Shown in pieces: positions 8,547-16,208 of a stretch of 64,000 nt of DNA. A program made the position numbers and the translations under genes. Under the pieces are notes generated by a model, which had not been told where the DNA came from, searched no databases, and saw only the letters and a list, made by a program, of their open reading frames with translations. Position 1 is the first letter of the stretch; the number at the start of each line of letters is the position of its first letter. The stretch spans positions 2,914,001 through 2,978,000 of the forward strand of contig NZ_CP104900.1 in the NCBI RefSeq assembly GCF_025449215.1. Reading direction: 5' to 3'. The stretch is from Shewanella seohaensis. GTDB lineage: Bacteria > Pseudomonadota > Gammaproteobacteria > Enterobacterales > Shewanellaceae.

Positions 8547-9791
8547 TTACCACTTCAAGTTAGTCAGATCACACTGAATAACCTCATCTTTATTTGCCGG
8601 AGTCCCTGGATGTTTCGCCGACTCACACAGCAGTGTCGTGCCATAGTCATTGCGCTTGTCATGGGCATTACTTCTGGCCCAAACCGAAACAATAGCCCGC
8701 TCATGAGGCTTAGCTTCACAGCTACCATCGATATCAAAAGCATGTATTGTGTTCTGGTGAAAATACATCAAGGGATCTTGCTGATAGCTGCTGGCTAACC
8801 ACATGGTATGGCCATTGTGCTGTGCGGCATCGAATTGAACTCTGCGCATCTTGTCATCTTGCTTCACCGTCTTGAGCAAGGGTGAATCAGCACGTACTGC
8901 AAAACTCTTAAATTGGTTGACGCATGCGGGCACGCGCATGTTGTAGTAGATCTCCGCAATCGCATGATTGTGATAGGGATAAAGCGTATCGACTGACTGC
9001 ACTGTCATCCCCACTTCAGCACCCACCTTTTCACCATTAATCTCATCGATACGCAGTAATCCCCAATGACCGAAGATCTCAGCATAGGCATAACCACCGC
9101 GGATGTTGTTAAAATTCTTATCATTTCGCTTACTCTCTTCGGCATACATAGGAAACCAACCTGCTGCTGCCCACAAATTGGGTAGAGTGTTGGCGCTGAT
9201 ATCATATGGAAAGGCTGAAGGCATTTTCACTTCATCACCAGTGACCATCTTATAGAAATTATCAGTGAAGATCTGACCTAATTTCTGTACCTCTTTATTT
9301 GTCACCTTTGTTTTAAAGAATTCATCAAACGTTGTACGCTTGAAATACTGCGCAACGGGTGAGTGTTTGGTTAATTCGCCACCGGGGTTATAAATCCAAT
9401 TAACCTCTTCACGGGCGCCGAAACATTGTTTGGCCTTGTCGGCGTTGTAGATCACTTGATAGATGTTTTTCACCATCAACTGCATGTCTCTGCGATCCAT
9501 AATGCACATCTTATTTGCACTCAGGGTCGAATCGACAATGGCCTCATCAGAATTCAGGCAGTGACTGTTTTCGCCATTGGTTAACGCGATAGCGTAGGCC
9601 TTAAGGTAGGTTAGCGTCTCATCCCAAAGCATATCGAGATACTTTTGATCTGCTTTTGAATGCTTGACTGGTTCTCCCAAACACTTAAACCGCGCGTTGT
9701 ATATATCTGCCTCGTCTAAAAAGTCAGGTATATCAGTCGCCATTGCAGCATTTGCTGATAACAATGACAGAGCAATGATTGCCTTTTTCAT
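8547..9791 (-). CDS. dddY: periplasmic DMSP lyase DddY
   Basis: Cleaves dimethylsulfoniopropionate to dimethyl sulfide and acrylate in the periplasm. The protein has 414 residues, the usual DddY length, with a signal peptide (MKKAIIALSLLSANAAMA). The C-terminal cupin-type core shows YPYHNHAIAEIYY (271-283). His276, Glu280 and His350 (NTIHAFD) fit the metal ligands and Tyr282 the catalytic base, with spacings close to those of the characterised Acinetobacter DddY. Several cysteines are scattered through the protein. Context is strong: porin downstream, acrylate reductase genes upstream, AcuI nearby. The promoter contains a palindrome shared with ardA. I recognise the family from motif, length and context; no alignment was run. 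Confidence 0.9.
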   Translation of the reverse strand: MKKAIIALSLLSANAAMATDIPDFLDEADIYNARFKCLGEPVKHSKADQKYLDMLWDETLTYLKAYAIALTNGENSHCLNSDEAIVDSTLSANKMCIMDRRDMQLMVKNIYQVIYNADKAKQCFGAREEVNWIYNPGGELTKHSPVAQYFKRTTFDEFFKTKVTNKEVQKLGQIFTDNFYKMVTGDEVKMPSAFPYDISANTLPNLWAAAGWFPMYAEESKRNDKNFNNIRGGYAYAEIFGHWGLLRIDEINGEKVGAEVGMTVQSVDTLYPYHNHAIAEIYYNMRVPACVNQFKSFAVRADSPLLKTVKQDDKMRRVQFDAAQHNGHTMWLASSYQQDPLMYFHQNTIHAFDIDGSCEAKPHERAIVSVWARSNAHDKRNDYGTTLLCESAKHPGTPANKDEVIQCDLTNLKW

Positions 9792-9840
9792 TCATCTCAT
9801 CCTTATTCACATATTATTTTTCTAACCACTTACCGAGTGA

Positions 9841-9869
9841 ATAATACGCTTGGAATCCATTCCAAAAAT
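9841..9869 (-). promoter_or_regulatory. dddY promoter with palindromic operator in the spacer
   Basis: On the minus strand TATTAT (9841-9846) serves as -10, 17 bases from a weak ATTTTT (9864-9869). The spacer is almost filled by the perfect palindrome TTGGAATCCATTCCAA (9850-9865). The same palindrome core and spacing occur at ardA (12106-12134). A site between -10 and -35 suggests a repressor, or an activator of the spacer-binding type. An additional inverted repeat CTAGCG/CGCTAG (9895-9916) lies upstream. Confidence 0.65.
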
Positions 9870-9961
9870 GTAGCCAGCACATAAGTAACTTTGCCTAGCG
9901 CACAAAACAACGCTAGTCACACAATTTATAAAATTATATTTAACAAGGGAGACTAATTTAA

Positions 9962-9999
9962 AAAATAAAAAAGCCCCTTAGTCATAATCACTAAGGGGC
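9962..9999 (-). terminator. rho-independent terminator of ardAB
   Basis: Perfect 9-bp stem (GCCCCTTAG with CTAAGGGGC, 9973-9981 and 9991-9999) followed on the minus strand by TTTTTTATTTTT. It ends the ardA-ardB transcript and separates it from dddY, so dddY needs its own promoter. Confidence 0.9.
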
Positions 10000-10168
10000 A
10001 CATAAGGCGAGGATGTTAACTATAAATTTCTTTGCAGGGATAATTTAATTTGTCAATTCGCTATATTTATTTCACAAGCTTAGTTGTGCCCAATTTATAT
10101 CATCTTAAAAATAAAGCGAGCTAATATCGAGTGATAGCCTAGGGTAATCCTAGGCCATGTCGGAGCCT

Positions 10169-10522
10169 TTACTCTTTATGCTTGTCAAACTTAAAGGTAT
10201 GACAGTTACTGCATAAAGGTTGCTTCGGCTTATGTTCGCCATGACACTCCTGACAAGGCAGGTCTTTACCATAGTGAAGGTTGTTATGTGGATTCTGCCA
10301 CTTGTCTTCTTCGCTACGGGCCGTTTTCTTGGCTAAGTCATCGACATCGTGACACTGCAGACAAGCCTGATCCGATGGGAATTGCTTGATGCCATTGTCA
10401 TGACACACCTTACAATCTTTGCCGATCACCTCTTTGTGCCAAGGGCGTTGCTCTACCGCTTGAGCAGACAAACTCACTAAGCCACCTAAGACCAGCGCGA
10501 GTACAATATTTACCTTTTTCAT
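10169..10522 (-). CDS. ardB: tetrahaem cytochrome c subunit of acrylate reductase
   Basis: A 117-residue periplasmic cytochrome. After a signal peptide (cleavage likely after SAQA) it has four CxxCH haem-binding motifs: CKVCH, CLQCH, CQECH and CSNCH. The pattern resembles the N-terminal cytochrome domain of the Shewanella fumarate reductase FccA, here as a separate polypeptide. It would pass electrons from the quinol-oxidising CymA-type system to the flavoprotein ArdA, encoded 27 bases upstream in the same operon. The ardA-ardB pair matches the acrylate reductase described in Shewanella woodyi. Start ATG at 10522 is preceded by AGAGGAA. A related two-subunit 2-enoate or urocanate reductase remains possible. 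Confidence 0.85.
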   Translation of the reverse strand: MKKVNIVLALVLGGLVSLSAQAVEQRPWHKEVIGKDCKVCHDNGIKQFPSDQACLQCHDVDDLAKKTARSEEDKWQNPHNNLHYGKDLPCQECHGEHKPKQPLCSNCHTFKFDKHKE

Positions 10523-10549
10523 TATTGATTCCTCTTATTTACTGGCCAC

Positions 10550-12070
10550 TTAGGCTTGCATCATGCTGCGGGCGGCTGTCATACCCATCACCATACATTC
10601 TGGAATTGAGCAGCTCCCCAAACGGCTAACACCGTGAATACCGCCACAAACTTCTCCAGCGGCATACAAACCTGGGATAGGTTGACCCGTAAAGCTGTCT
10701 TTTACTTGCGCCTTGGTATTCACCTGCACACCACCTTGGCAGTAGTGCACTTTTGGCCATAGGCGAACCACGGTAAATGGCGCTTCGATATACTTATCTT
10801 TGGCCTTAGTCATGTTCTTGTTAAATTGCTTATCAACACCCGTTTTGACATAGCCGTTATATTCTTCAATCTGTGCTTTTAATGGCTCGATTGGTACGCC
10901 AAAGTGTTTCGCTAACTCCTCAAGAGTATCGAACTTCCAACCCACATTATATTTAAGTACTTTGGCAGTATTAGGATGCTGCTTAGAGTCCTTAAAACTC
11001 GTAATTAAAATGGGTGGTAGCGGTTCACCTTTAGCATCACGACATGCCAACTCCGCATCGGCTCGTGTTTTCCTGTCCGCAATCTCATCCATGAAGCGTT
11101 TACCAGTCATACAGTTAATCGCAATTGAATGTGGGAAATTAAAAATCGAATAATTAGATACATAGCCAAAGCCGCCTTCATCGGGCGAAGCCCATGGCCC
11201 AGATTGGATATGGGCAAGGTGGACAGGCACAGCCCCTAAGCGGAACATTTCCAACATGCCCTCACCGGTCGCGCCAGGCGCATTGGTACAGCCTACTTCA
11301 GAGGTTAGCGTCGGATCTTGCGCCATCCGAAAATCGATATTCTGCGCAAAGCCGCCGGTCGCCATAAGCACGCCTCGCAATGCTCGAATATTAACAACCT
11401 TCCCTGGTTGATCTTCAGCAAAGTGATAGTTTTCGCGCATTTTCACACCGACAACATTTCCCTTATCCCCCAAAATGAAACCTTCAAACTTAGCGCGGTT
11501 ATGGGTCTTTACACCTAGCCTGCGGCACTCTTTTAGCAGAGGTTGAGTAATACCGGCACCACAACTCACACTCGTTTGGTAAGTTCGAGCAACGGAATGA
11601 CCACCCAGTTGCTGCAAATATGGATGAAATTCAGCTCCAGCATCTAACGTCATTTGCAGCGCCTCTACAGCATGTGAAGCCACATGCCGTAATAAGCTCT
11701 CGTCTGCAATACCGCGGCCAGATGCAATTTGATCCGCAACCATTTTTTCAACTGAATCATCAATGCCTTCTTTTTTCTGCATTGGCGTCCCAGGTGCCGC
11801 GAATAAACCGCCATTAATTGCAGAGTTACCGCCGAAATAAGACATTTTTTCAAATATATGTACATCTTTAGCGCCTTTGCGAATAGCCTCTATACCTGCA
11901 GCTAATCCCGCAAAACCAGACCCCACAATTAGCACTTCAACTTCTTTATCCCATTTAACACCGTCGGCCTTTTCTGATAACGCCATAGCAGGTGCAGCAA
12001 TCGCAACACCTGTAGCGGCACCTAAGCCTTTAATAAAATTACGGCGTCCTAGCAGATCATATTTGCTCAT
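10550..12070 (-). CDS. ardA: FAD-dependent acrylate reductase flavoprotein subunit (fumarate-reductase family)
   Basis: A 506-residue periplasmic flavoprotein that would reduce acrylate to propionate as terminal step of anaerobic respiration. A Tat signal (GRRNFIKG, residues 8-15) precedes the Rossmann motif GSGFAG (50-55) and the GGNSAINGG FAD segment. Family catalytic residues are in place: Arg333 (DEIADR) as proton donor, His442 (VHYCQGG) and Arg483 (VSRLGS). The usual fumarate reductase segment reads differently here (RLGSCSIPE for RLGGNAISD), fitting another substrate. Operon with ardB; dddY next door supplies acrylate. The promoter palindrome matches that of dddY. Substrate is inferred from context and from the S. 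woodyi ArdAB precedent; urocanate or another enoate cannot be excluded from sequence alone. Confidence 0.85.
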   Translation of the reverse strand: MSKYDLLGRRNFIKGLGAATGVAIAAPAMALSEKADGVKWDKEVEVLIVGSGFAGLAAGIEAIRKGAKDVHIFEKMSYFGGNSAINGGLFAAPGTPMQKKEGIDDSVEKMVADQIASGRGIADESLLRHVASHAVEALQMTLDAGAEFHPYLQQLGGHSVARTYQTSVSCGAGITQPLLKECRRLGVKTHNRAKFEGFILGDKGNVVGVKMRENYHFAEDQPGKVVNIRALRGVLMATGGFAQNIDFRMAQDPTLTSEVGCTNAPGATGEGMLEMFRLGAVPVHLAHIQSGPWASPDEGGFGYVSNYSIFNFPHSIAINCMTGKRFMDEIADRKTRADAELACRDAKGEPLPPILITSFKDSKQHPNTAKVLKYNVGWKFDTLEELAKHFGVPIEPLKAQIEEYNGYVKTGVDKQFNKNMTKAKDKYIEAPFTVVRLWPKVHYCQGGVQVNTKAQVKDSFTGQPIPGLYAAGEVCGGIHGVSRLGSCSIPECMVMGMTAARSMMQA

Positions 12071-12105
12071 CTGTCATCACCCTTGTTGTTTTAATAGACA
12101 GGAAC

Positions 12106-12134
12106 ATATTAAAGATGGAACGCATTCCAAAACG
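12106..12134 (-). promoter_or_regulatory. ardA promoter with palindromic operator in the spacer
   Basis: TAATAT (12106-12111, minus strand) as -10, 17 bases, then weak CGTTTT (12129-12134). The spacer contains TGGAATGCGTTCCA (minus strand; 12116-12129), matching the dddY operator core TGGAAY-NN-ATTCCA in sequence and in distance to the -10. The start codon is about 36 bases downstream. Confidence 0.65.
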
Positions 12135-12230
12135 AGAGAACATTTAAAGTTGCTTTAATCCAAATCGGCAACATCGCAGAAGTATTAAGTAACGTTAGTT
12201 TCTCTAAGAAAATTGACTTATGCAGATTTA

Positions 12231-12244
12231 TGGAATTAATTCCA
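12231..12244. promoter_or_regulatory. third copy of the dddY/ardA palindrome
   Basis: TGGAATTAATTCCA, a perfect 14-bp palindrome with the same half-sites as those at dddY and ardA, 115 bp upstream of the ardA promoter site. It could be an auxiliary operator that allows looping or cooperative binding. Confidence 0.55.
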
Positions 12245-12467
12245 GAGACTTTGTTATCCAAACCTAATAACGGCAACAAATTCAATTTATTTGTTTAAAT
12301 GTCACACGAGATATTGAGTTTCAGACATGCCTGGCCAAGTCAGTTAGTCAGTGACTTGTGCATGGCGTGAGTATCGGCAACTTGCGCGTTGTAATTTCGT
12401 ATACTTAAACAATCGCAGAGTAGTTACTCTATTCTGTACATAGCCGTTTCTGAGATTGAGGGAGGTA

Positions 12468-12524
12468 ATGGCTAAGTCACTGAGCAATAGCCTGCTCATC
12501 GGGCCTGAAGGTAAACGAACCTAA
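12468..12524 (+). CDS. possible 18-codon leader peptide or small RNA region
   Basis: ATG at 12468 is preceded by GAGGGAGGTA, a very strong ribosome binding site, and runs 18 codons to TAA (MAKSLSNSLLIGPEGKRT). It lies in a 750-base gap between ardA and the chemoreceptor gene and otherwise resembles nothing I know. The remainder of 12245-12824 shows no gene; the chemoreceptor promoter must lie there, but I see no clear match. Confidence 0.25.
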   Translation: MAKSLSNSLLIGPEGKRT

Positions 12525-12824
12525 GTTATTTAAGGCACTTGGTTGTATTGTTTCGAGTTGGCGTTTTTATAGGAGACTTAAGGTAAGTGGCTTGATTGCT
12601 CTGAAAATCATGCCGTTCTGCTAATCTACATCAAAATCAGTTCAACCGATGTGGGAAACAAAGCTCCTTTAGAAACCAGCAAATAACTGCTGTTAATTCA
12701 GCGATTAATTATCCGTTGGCATAGCGAAAGTTGAATGTCTGGCTTATATATTTATGGAGGGAATAAGCCTGTATCAGGCGTCGGATAAACACATTTGAGC
12801 ATAATCATCATTGCTGGGGTTTAC

Positions 12825-14456
12825 ATGCGTAATCTAAAGATAAGTCACCTATTACTTGGCGCGTTTGCGATTCCTATTATTGCGATTCTAGGGTTAACCA
12901 TGATGGCTATTAGCAAAATGCAAGTCATCAATGATCAGTCCACCGTCATATCCAACGACTGGTTGCCCTCCGTGCGGGTCATTGAGCGACTCAACGGTCA
13001 AACCGCAGATCTTAGGGTATTAGAATCCCGACATATTCTTTCGTTGGATAGTGATCAGATGCAAGAAACCGAAAGAGAGCTGGATAAAACCAAAGCGCAA
13101 ATCGATGAATCTATCCGCACCTACGAGCAACTGATCAGCGGCAATGAAGAACGAAATATCTTCAATGATTTTCAGCGCTTATATAAGGAATATCTGGTCG
13201 TTCATCAGAAGCTGCTGGTACTGTCACGGGCAAATAAAAACGAAGATGCTAAGCAATTGCTGCTGACGGAATCACTCACTGCGTATAACGAATATTCGGA
13301 TTTATTGCTGAAGTTATCGGATCTGAATTACAAAGGCGCGCAGGATGCAAGCAGCTATGGCGATGTGATTTACGATGAATCGATCACAATAATGGTATCC
13401 ATCTTAGTCATAGTGTCACTATTGGTGTTAGCCACCTCCATCTTCATCTCAAAATTTATTATTACCTCCATTAATACTGTGCAGAGTTTTATTGCCAAAC
13501 TGGCTAATGGCGATCTTACCGACCGAATTCAGGATACCGGTAGCAATGAATTAGGCCTCTTGGCTCAGGGGTGTAATGAGACTGCCGATAAAATTTCTGA
13601 GATGACAGAGCAATTGATCACCGTCGCCGACAATACCGCCACTTCGGCCGAAATCCTCGCCTCCACCATGAATCAGGTAGAACAAAATTCCCAACACATG
13701 TTGGTTCAGGTCGAGCAAATTGCGACGGCGCTCAATGAAATGTCCAGTACCGCGCTAGAAGTGAGTAAAAATGCGACCGAGGCCGAAACCAGCGCCGGCG
13801 AAGCGATGGCAAATGTCTCTGAGGGCAATAAATCGCTCGGCGAGTCAGATAATATTTCAGTAAAAATCGGGGCGGCGATCCGAGATTCAGGCTCGATTGT
13901 GAATCAGTTGAAAGACTATTCCATCGAAATTGGCTCGGTTATCGATGTGATTACCAGTATTTCCGAACAAACCAACCTACTGGCACTCAATGCGGCGATT
14001 GAAGCGGCAAGGGCTGGTGAAGCGGGTCGCGGTTTTGCCGTTGTCGCCGATGAGGTTCGCTCTCTTGCGGCTAAAACCCAGCAATCCACCATTGATATCC
14101 AAGAAATTATTTCAAAATTACAGTCTCAGGCGGAAAAGGCCGACCATTATATGAAGGCCAACACCAGTTTGCTGGATGAGTCCCAAATGGTATCGGAAAA
14201 AGTGCGCAGAGCTTTTCAGGGGATTTCGGCCTCAGTCAACGCGATTTCTAACGTCAATACAGTGGTCGCTACGGCCTCAAGCGAACAATCGAGCGTGACC
14301 GAGGATATTTCCAGAAATATCTCTTCAACGGTAGAAATGGTCGATCAAAACGTGGTGGGCGTCGGCAGCGCCAGTAAGGCTTGCCACGATGTGTTATCAG
14401 AAGCGGGTAAGCAAAAACAATTACTCGCTTTCTTCAAGACCAAGCGTCGTCATTGA
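12825..14456 (+). CDS. methyl-accepting chemotaxis protein (four-helix-bundle sensor)
   Basis: A 543-residue inner-membrane chemoreceptor. It has a first membrane segment at about residues 6-26, a periplasmic helical domain of about 150 residues (4HB type, many Gln/Glu/Leu), a second membrane segment near 190-210 ([17 protein letters not shown]), a HAMP domain and a cytoplasmic signalling domain. The hairpin tip is clear: [20 protein letters not shown] followed by [18 protein letters not shown] at 12825 ([14 protein letters not shown]) is used rather than a TTG at 12795. The ligand is unknown. It is a single-gene unit, and nothing directly links it to the clusters on either side. Confidence 0.93.
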   Translation: MRNLKISHLLLGAFAIPIIAILGLTMMAISKMQVINDQSTVISNDWLPSVRVIERLNGQTADLRVLESRHILSLDSDQMQETERELDKTKAQIDESIRTYEQLISGNEERNIFNDFQRLYKEYLVVHQKLLVLSRANKNEDAKQLLLTESLTAYNEYSDLLLKLSDLNYKGAQDASSYGDVIYDESITIMVSILVIVSLLVLATSIFISKFIITSINTVQSFIAKLANGDLTDRIQDTGSNELGLLAQGCNETADKISEMTEQLITVADNTATSAEILASTMNQVEQNSQHMLVQVEQIATALNEMSSTALEVSKNATEAETSAGEAMANVSEGNKSLGESDNISVKIGAAIRDSGSIVNQLKDYSIEIGSVIDVITSISEQTNLLALNAAIEAARAGEAGRGFAVVADEVRSLAAKTQQSTIDIQEIISKLQSQAEKADHYMKANTSLLDESQMVSEKVRRAFQGISASVNAISNVNTVVATASSEQSSVTEDISRNISSTVEMVDQNVVGVGSASKACHDVLSEAGKQKQLLAFFKTKRRH

Positions 14457-14533
14457 TTAGGGAATAGGTTTAAGACTGTGGGTCGATTGTGAGTTACACC
14501 GAACCACTGTGCGTTAGCACGCTTGAGATCTAG

Positions 14534-14579
14534 CGCAGCCTAGGTTAGTGGAGTCTAGATTAGTGGGGCCTAGGCTGCG
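14534..14579. repeat. 11-bp inverted repeat enclosing a tandem duplication
   Basis: CGCAGCCTAGG (14534-14544) and its complement (14569-14579) are perfect. Between and overlapping them TTAGTGGAGTCTAG and TTAGTGGGGCCTAG form two near-identical direct copies. It lies 78 bases after the chemoreceptor stop and may act as a terminator, though no T-tract follows on the plus strand. Confidence 0.5.
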
Positions 14580-14604
14580 TAACAAAAGAGGATAAATATC
14601 TAAT

Positions 14605-14672
14605 CGCAGACACTTTGACGTTCAATATGGAAGCTTTCTGTTGAAGCTCTGTAGTAACGCAAAGTGTCTGCG
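14605..14672. repeat. long stem-loop downstream of the sigma54 activator gene
   Basis: CGCAGACACTTTG (14605-14617) pairs perfectly with 14660-14672. Four more pairs continue inward after one bulged base (CGTT/AACG), and a small inner stem AGCTT/AAGCT sits in the loop. It ends 20 bases from the stop of the minus-strand regulator gene. There is no T-tract, so it may be an RNA-stabilising structure, a small RNA or a protein site. Confidence 0.5.
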
Positions 14673-14691
14673 GCTCAAATTCAGCAATTTA

Positions 14692-16200
14692 TTAAGTTGA
14701 ACGTTCCGCTTGTTCTTCCCATGTCATCCGTTTGCGATAAATGGTCGATGGGCTGATATCTAGTAGTGCTGCCGCTTTAGGAACATTACCATCACACAGG
14801 GCAATCGCCCCTTCTATCGTTTGCTTTTCGGTTAACCACAGTGGTTGGATCCGCGTCTCTTGGATGTGTGGATGCGCATCTTGCGTGGACTCTGGCGCTA
14901 ATTCGCTGCTTATCCGTGGAATAGCGTTATCTATGTTCTGCGAAGCGTGAAGCTGCGTATGGGTTTCAGTCTGGGCACTGTTTTGTGAAAGCGCATTAGT
15001 ATGAACTTGTGCATGGCTCCTCACTTGCGAGGCCTGCTTCAGCGGTGCGGGGAACATGCTGGGCTCGACATGGCTTGCGTCATTGAGCACCACAATTTGG
15101 CGAATCACGTTCTGAAGTTGCCTCACATTACCCGGCCAATCATAGGCTTGCAGCATAGTCGCGGCTTGAGGGTTAAAGTCGACAAACTGTTTACCTTCTT
15201 CCTTGCTGTAGGTTTTTAATAACTGTTTAGCCAGCAATAGCACATCGCTGCCCCGCGCGCGCAAAGGGGGCAGTTCAATGGGGATAACATGCAGGCGGTA
15301 GAACAAATCCTCGCGAAAATGCCCAAGTTTGACTTCTTCCCAGGGTTCGCGATTGGTCGCGCTGATAAAACGAATATCCACATGCTCTTCCTTGGAGCCG
15401 CCCACCCGCTGGAAAGTCCCCGTTTGGATAAACCGCAGTAGTTTACTCTGGAGCTCTAAATCCATTTCGCAGATTTCGTCGAGGAACAAGGTGCCACCGT
15501 CGGCACGAGTCGCCGCGCCATCTCGGTTGCTGTGGGCGCCGGTAAATGCGCCCTTACAGTGGCCAAAAATTTCGCTTTCAATCAGATCCTTTGGAATAGA
15601 GGCGCAGTTTAAGGCGATAAAAGGCTTGTCGGCGCGGTTACCCACTTGGTGAATGGCCTGAGCGCACACCTCTTTACCCGTTCCGCTCTCCCCCATAATA
15701 AATACTGACGCCTTACTGTTAGCGACACAATCTATGGTTTTGTACACACTCTGCATTGCCAGCGAATCACCGATAAACCCTTGGTAATGGCCTTTCGGTA
15801 AGCTGTTTTCATATTGAGTGACGAGCTCTAAGAGTTGCTTTTGCTTGAGCGCATTGCGAACGGTAATAGAAAGCCTTTTACTATCAAAGGGTTTGACTAA
15901 AAAATCGAATGCCCCTGAACGCATGGCGTCGATGGCAATATCGATACTGCCGTGGGCGGTGATCATAATTGTGCTGATATGGGGATAGCGCTGCTGCACT
16001 TGCTTGAGGATATCCAGCCCCGACATATCCGGCAGCTTGATATCGAGGATCAGCAGATCGGGCTGCCAGTTGGACAATTCACTTAAGGCGTCTGCGCCGC
16101 AATGAGCATGGGTCACTTTTATGTCCTCGGCACGCAGATACTCAGTGTAGAGCGCGCTGAGTGACAGGCTATCTTCGACCAATAATGCAGAATAATTCAT
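14692..16200 (-). CDS. sigma54-dependent response regulator, LuxO/SypG type
   Basis: A 502-residue NtrC-class activator. The receiver domain (residues 1-120) has phosphoacceptor Asp53 (LLILDIKLPD) and Lys in LVKPF. The AAA+ domain (about 145-380) has Walker A GESGTGKE, the sigma54-contacting GAFTGA loop and GGTLFLDEI. An unusually long Gln/His/Ser-rich linker leads to a C-terminal Fis-type helix-turn-helix (IEGAIALCDGNVPKAAALLD). It is the last gene of a phnD-like/kinase/regulator operon and faces a polysaccharide locus. Four TTGCANNNTGCAA sites, the motif bound by LuxO, lie next to sigma54-type promoters in this locus. I infer that this protein binds them and activates the locus. Confidence 0.93.
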   Translation of the reverse strand: MNYSALLVEDSLSLSALYTEYLRAEDIKVTHAHCGADALSELSNWQPDLLILDIKLPDMSGLDILKQVQQRYPHISTIMITAHGSIDIAIDAMRSGAFDFLVKPFDSKRLSITVRNALKQKQLLELVTQYENSLPKGHYQGFIGDSLAMQSVYKTIDCVANSKASVFIMGESGTGKEVCAQAIHQVGNRADKPFIALNCASIPKDLIESEIFGHCKGAFTGAHSNRDGAATRADGGTLFLDEICEMDLELQSKLLRFIQTGTFQRVGGSKEEHVDIRFISATNREPWEEVKLGHFREDLFYRLHVIPIELPPLRARGSDVLLLAKQLLKTYSKEEGKQFVDFNPQAATMLQAYDWPGNVRQLQNVIRQIVVLNDASHVEPSMFPAPLKQASQVRSHAQVHTNALSQNSAQTETHTQLHASQNIDNAIPRISSELAPESTQDAHPHIQETRIQPLWLTEKQTIEGAIALCDGNVPKAAALLDISPSTIYRKRMTWEEQAERST

Positions 16201-16208
16201 AGCTCTCC

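Noticed and set aside
12245..12824. A riboswitch in the gap before the chemoreceptor gene
   Set aside because: I looked for the cyclic-di-GMP (GEMM) conserved core and other common riboswitch cores and found no match.
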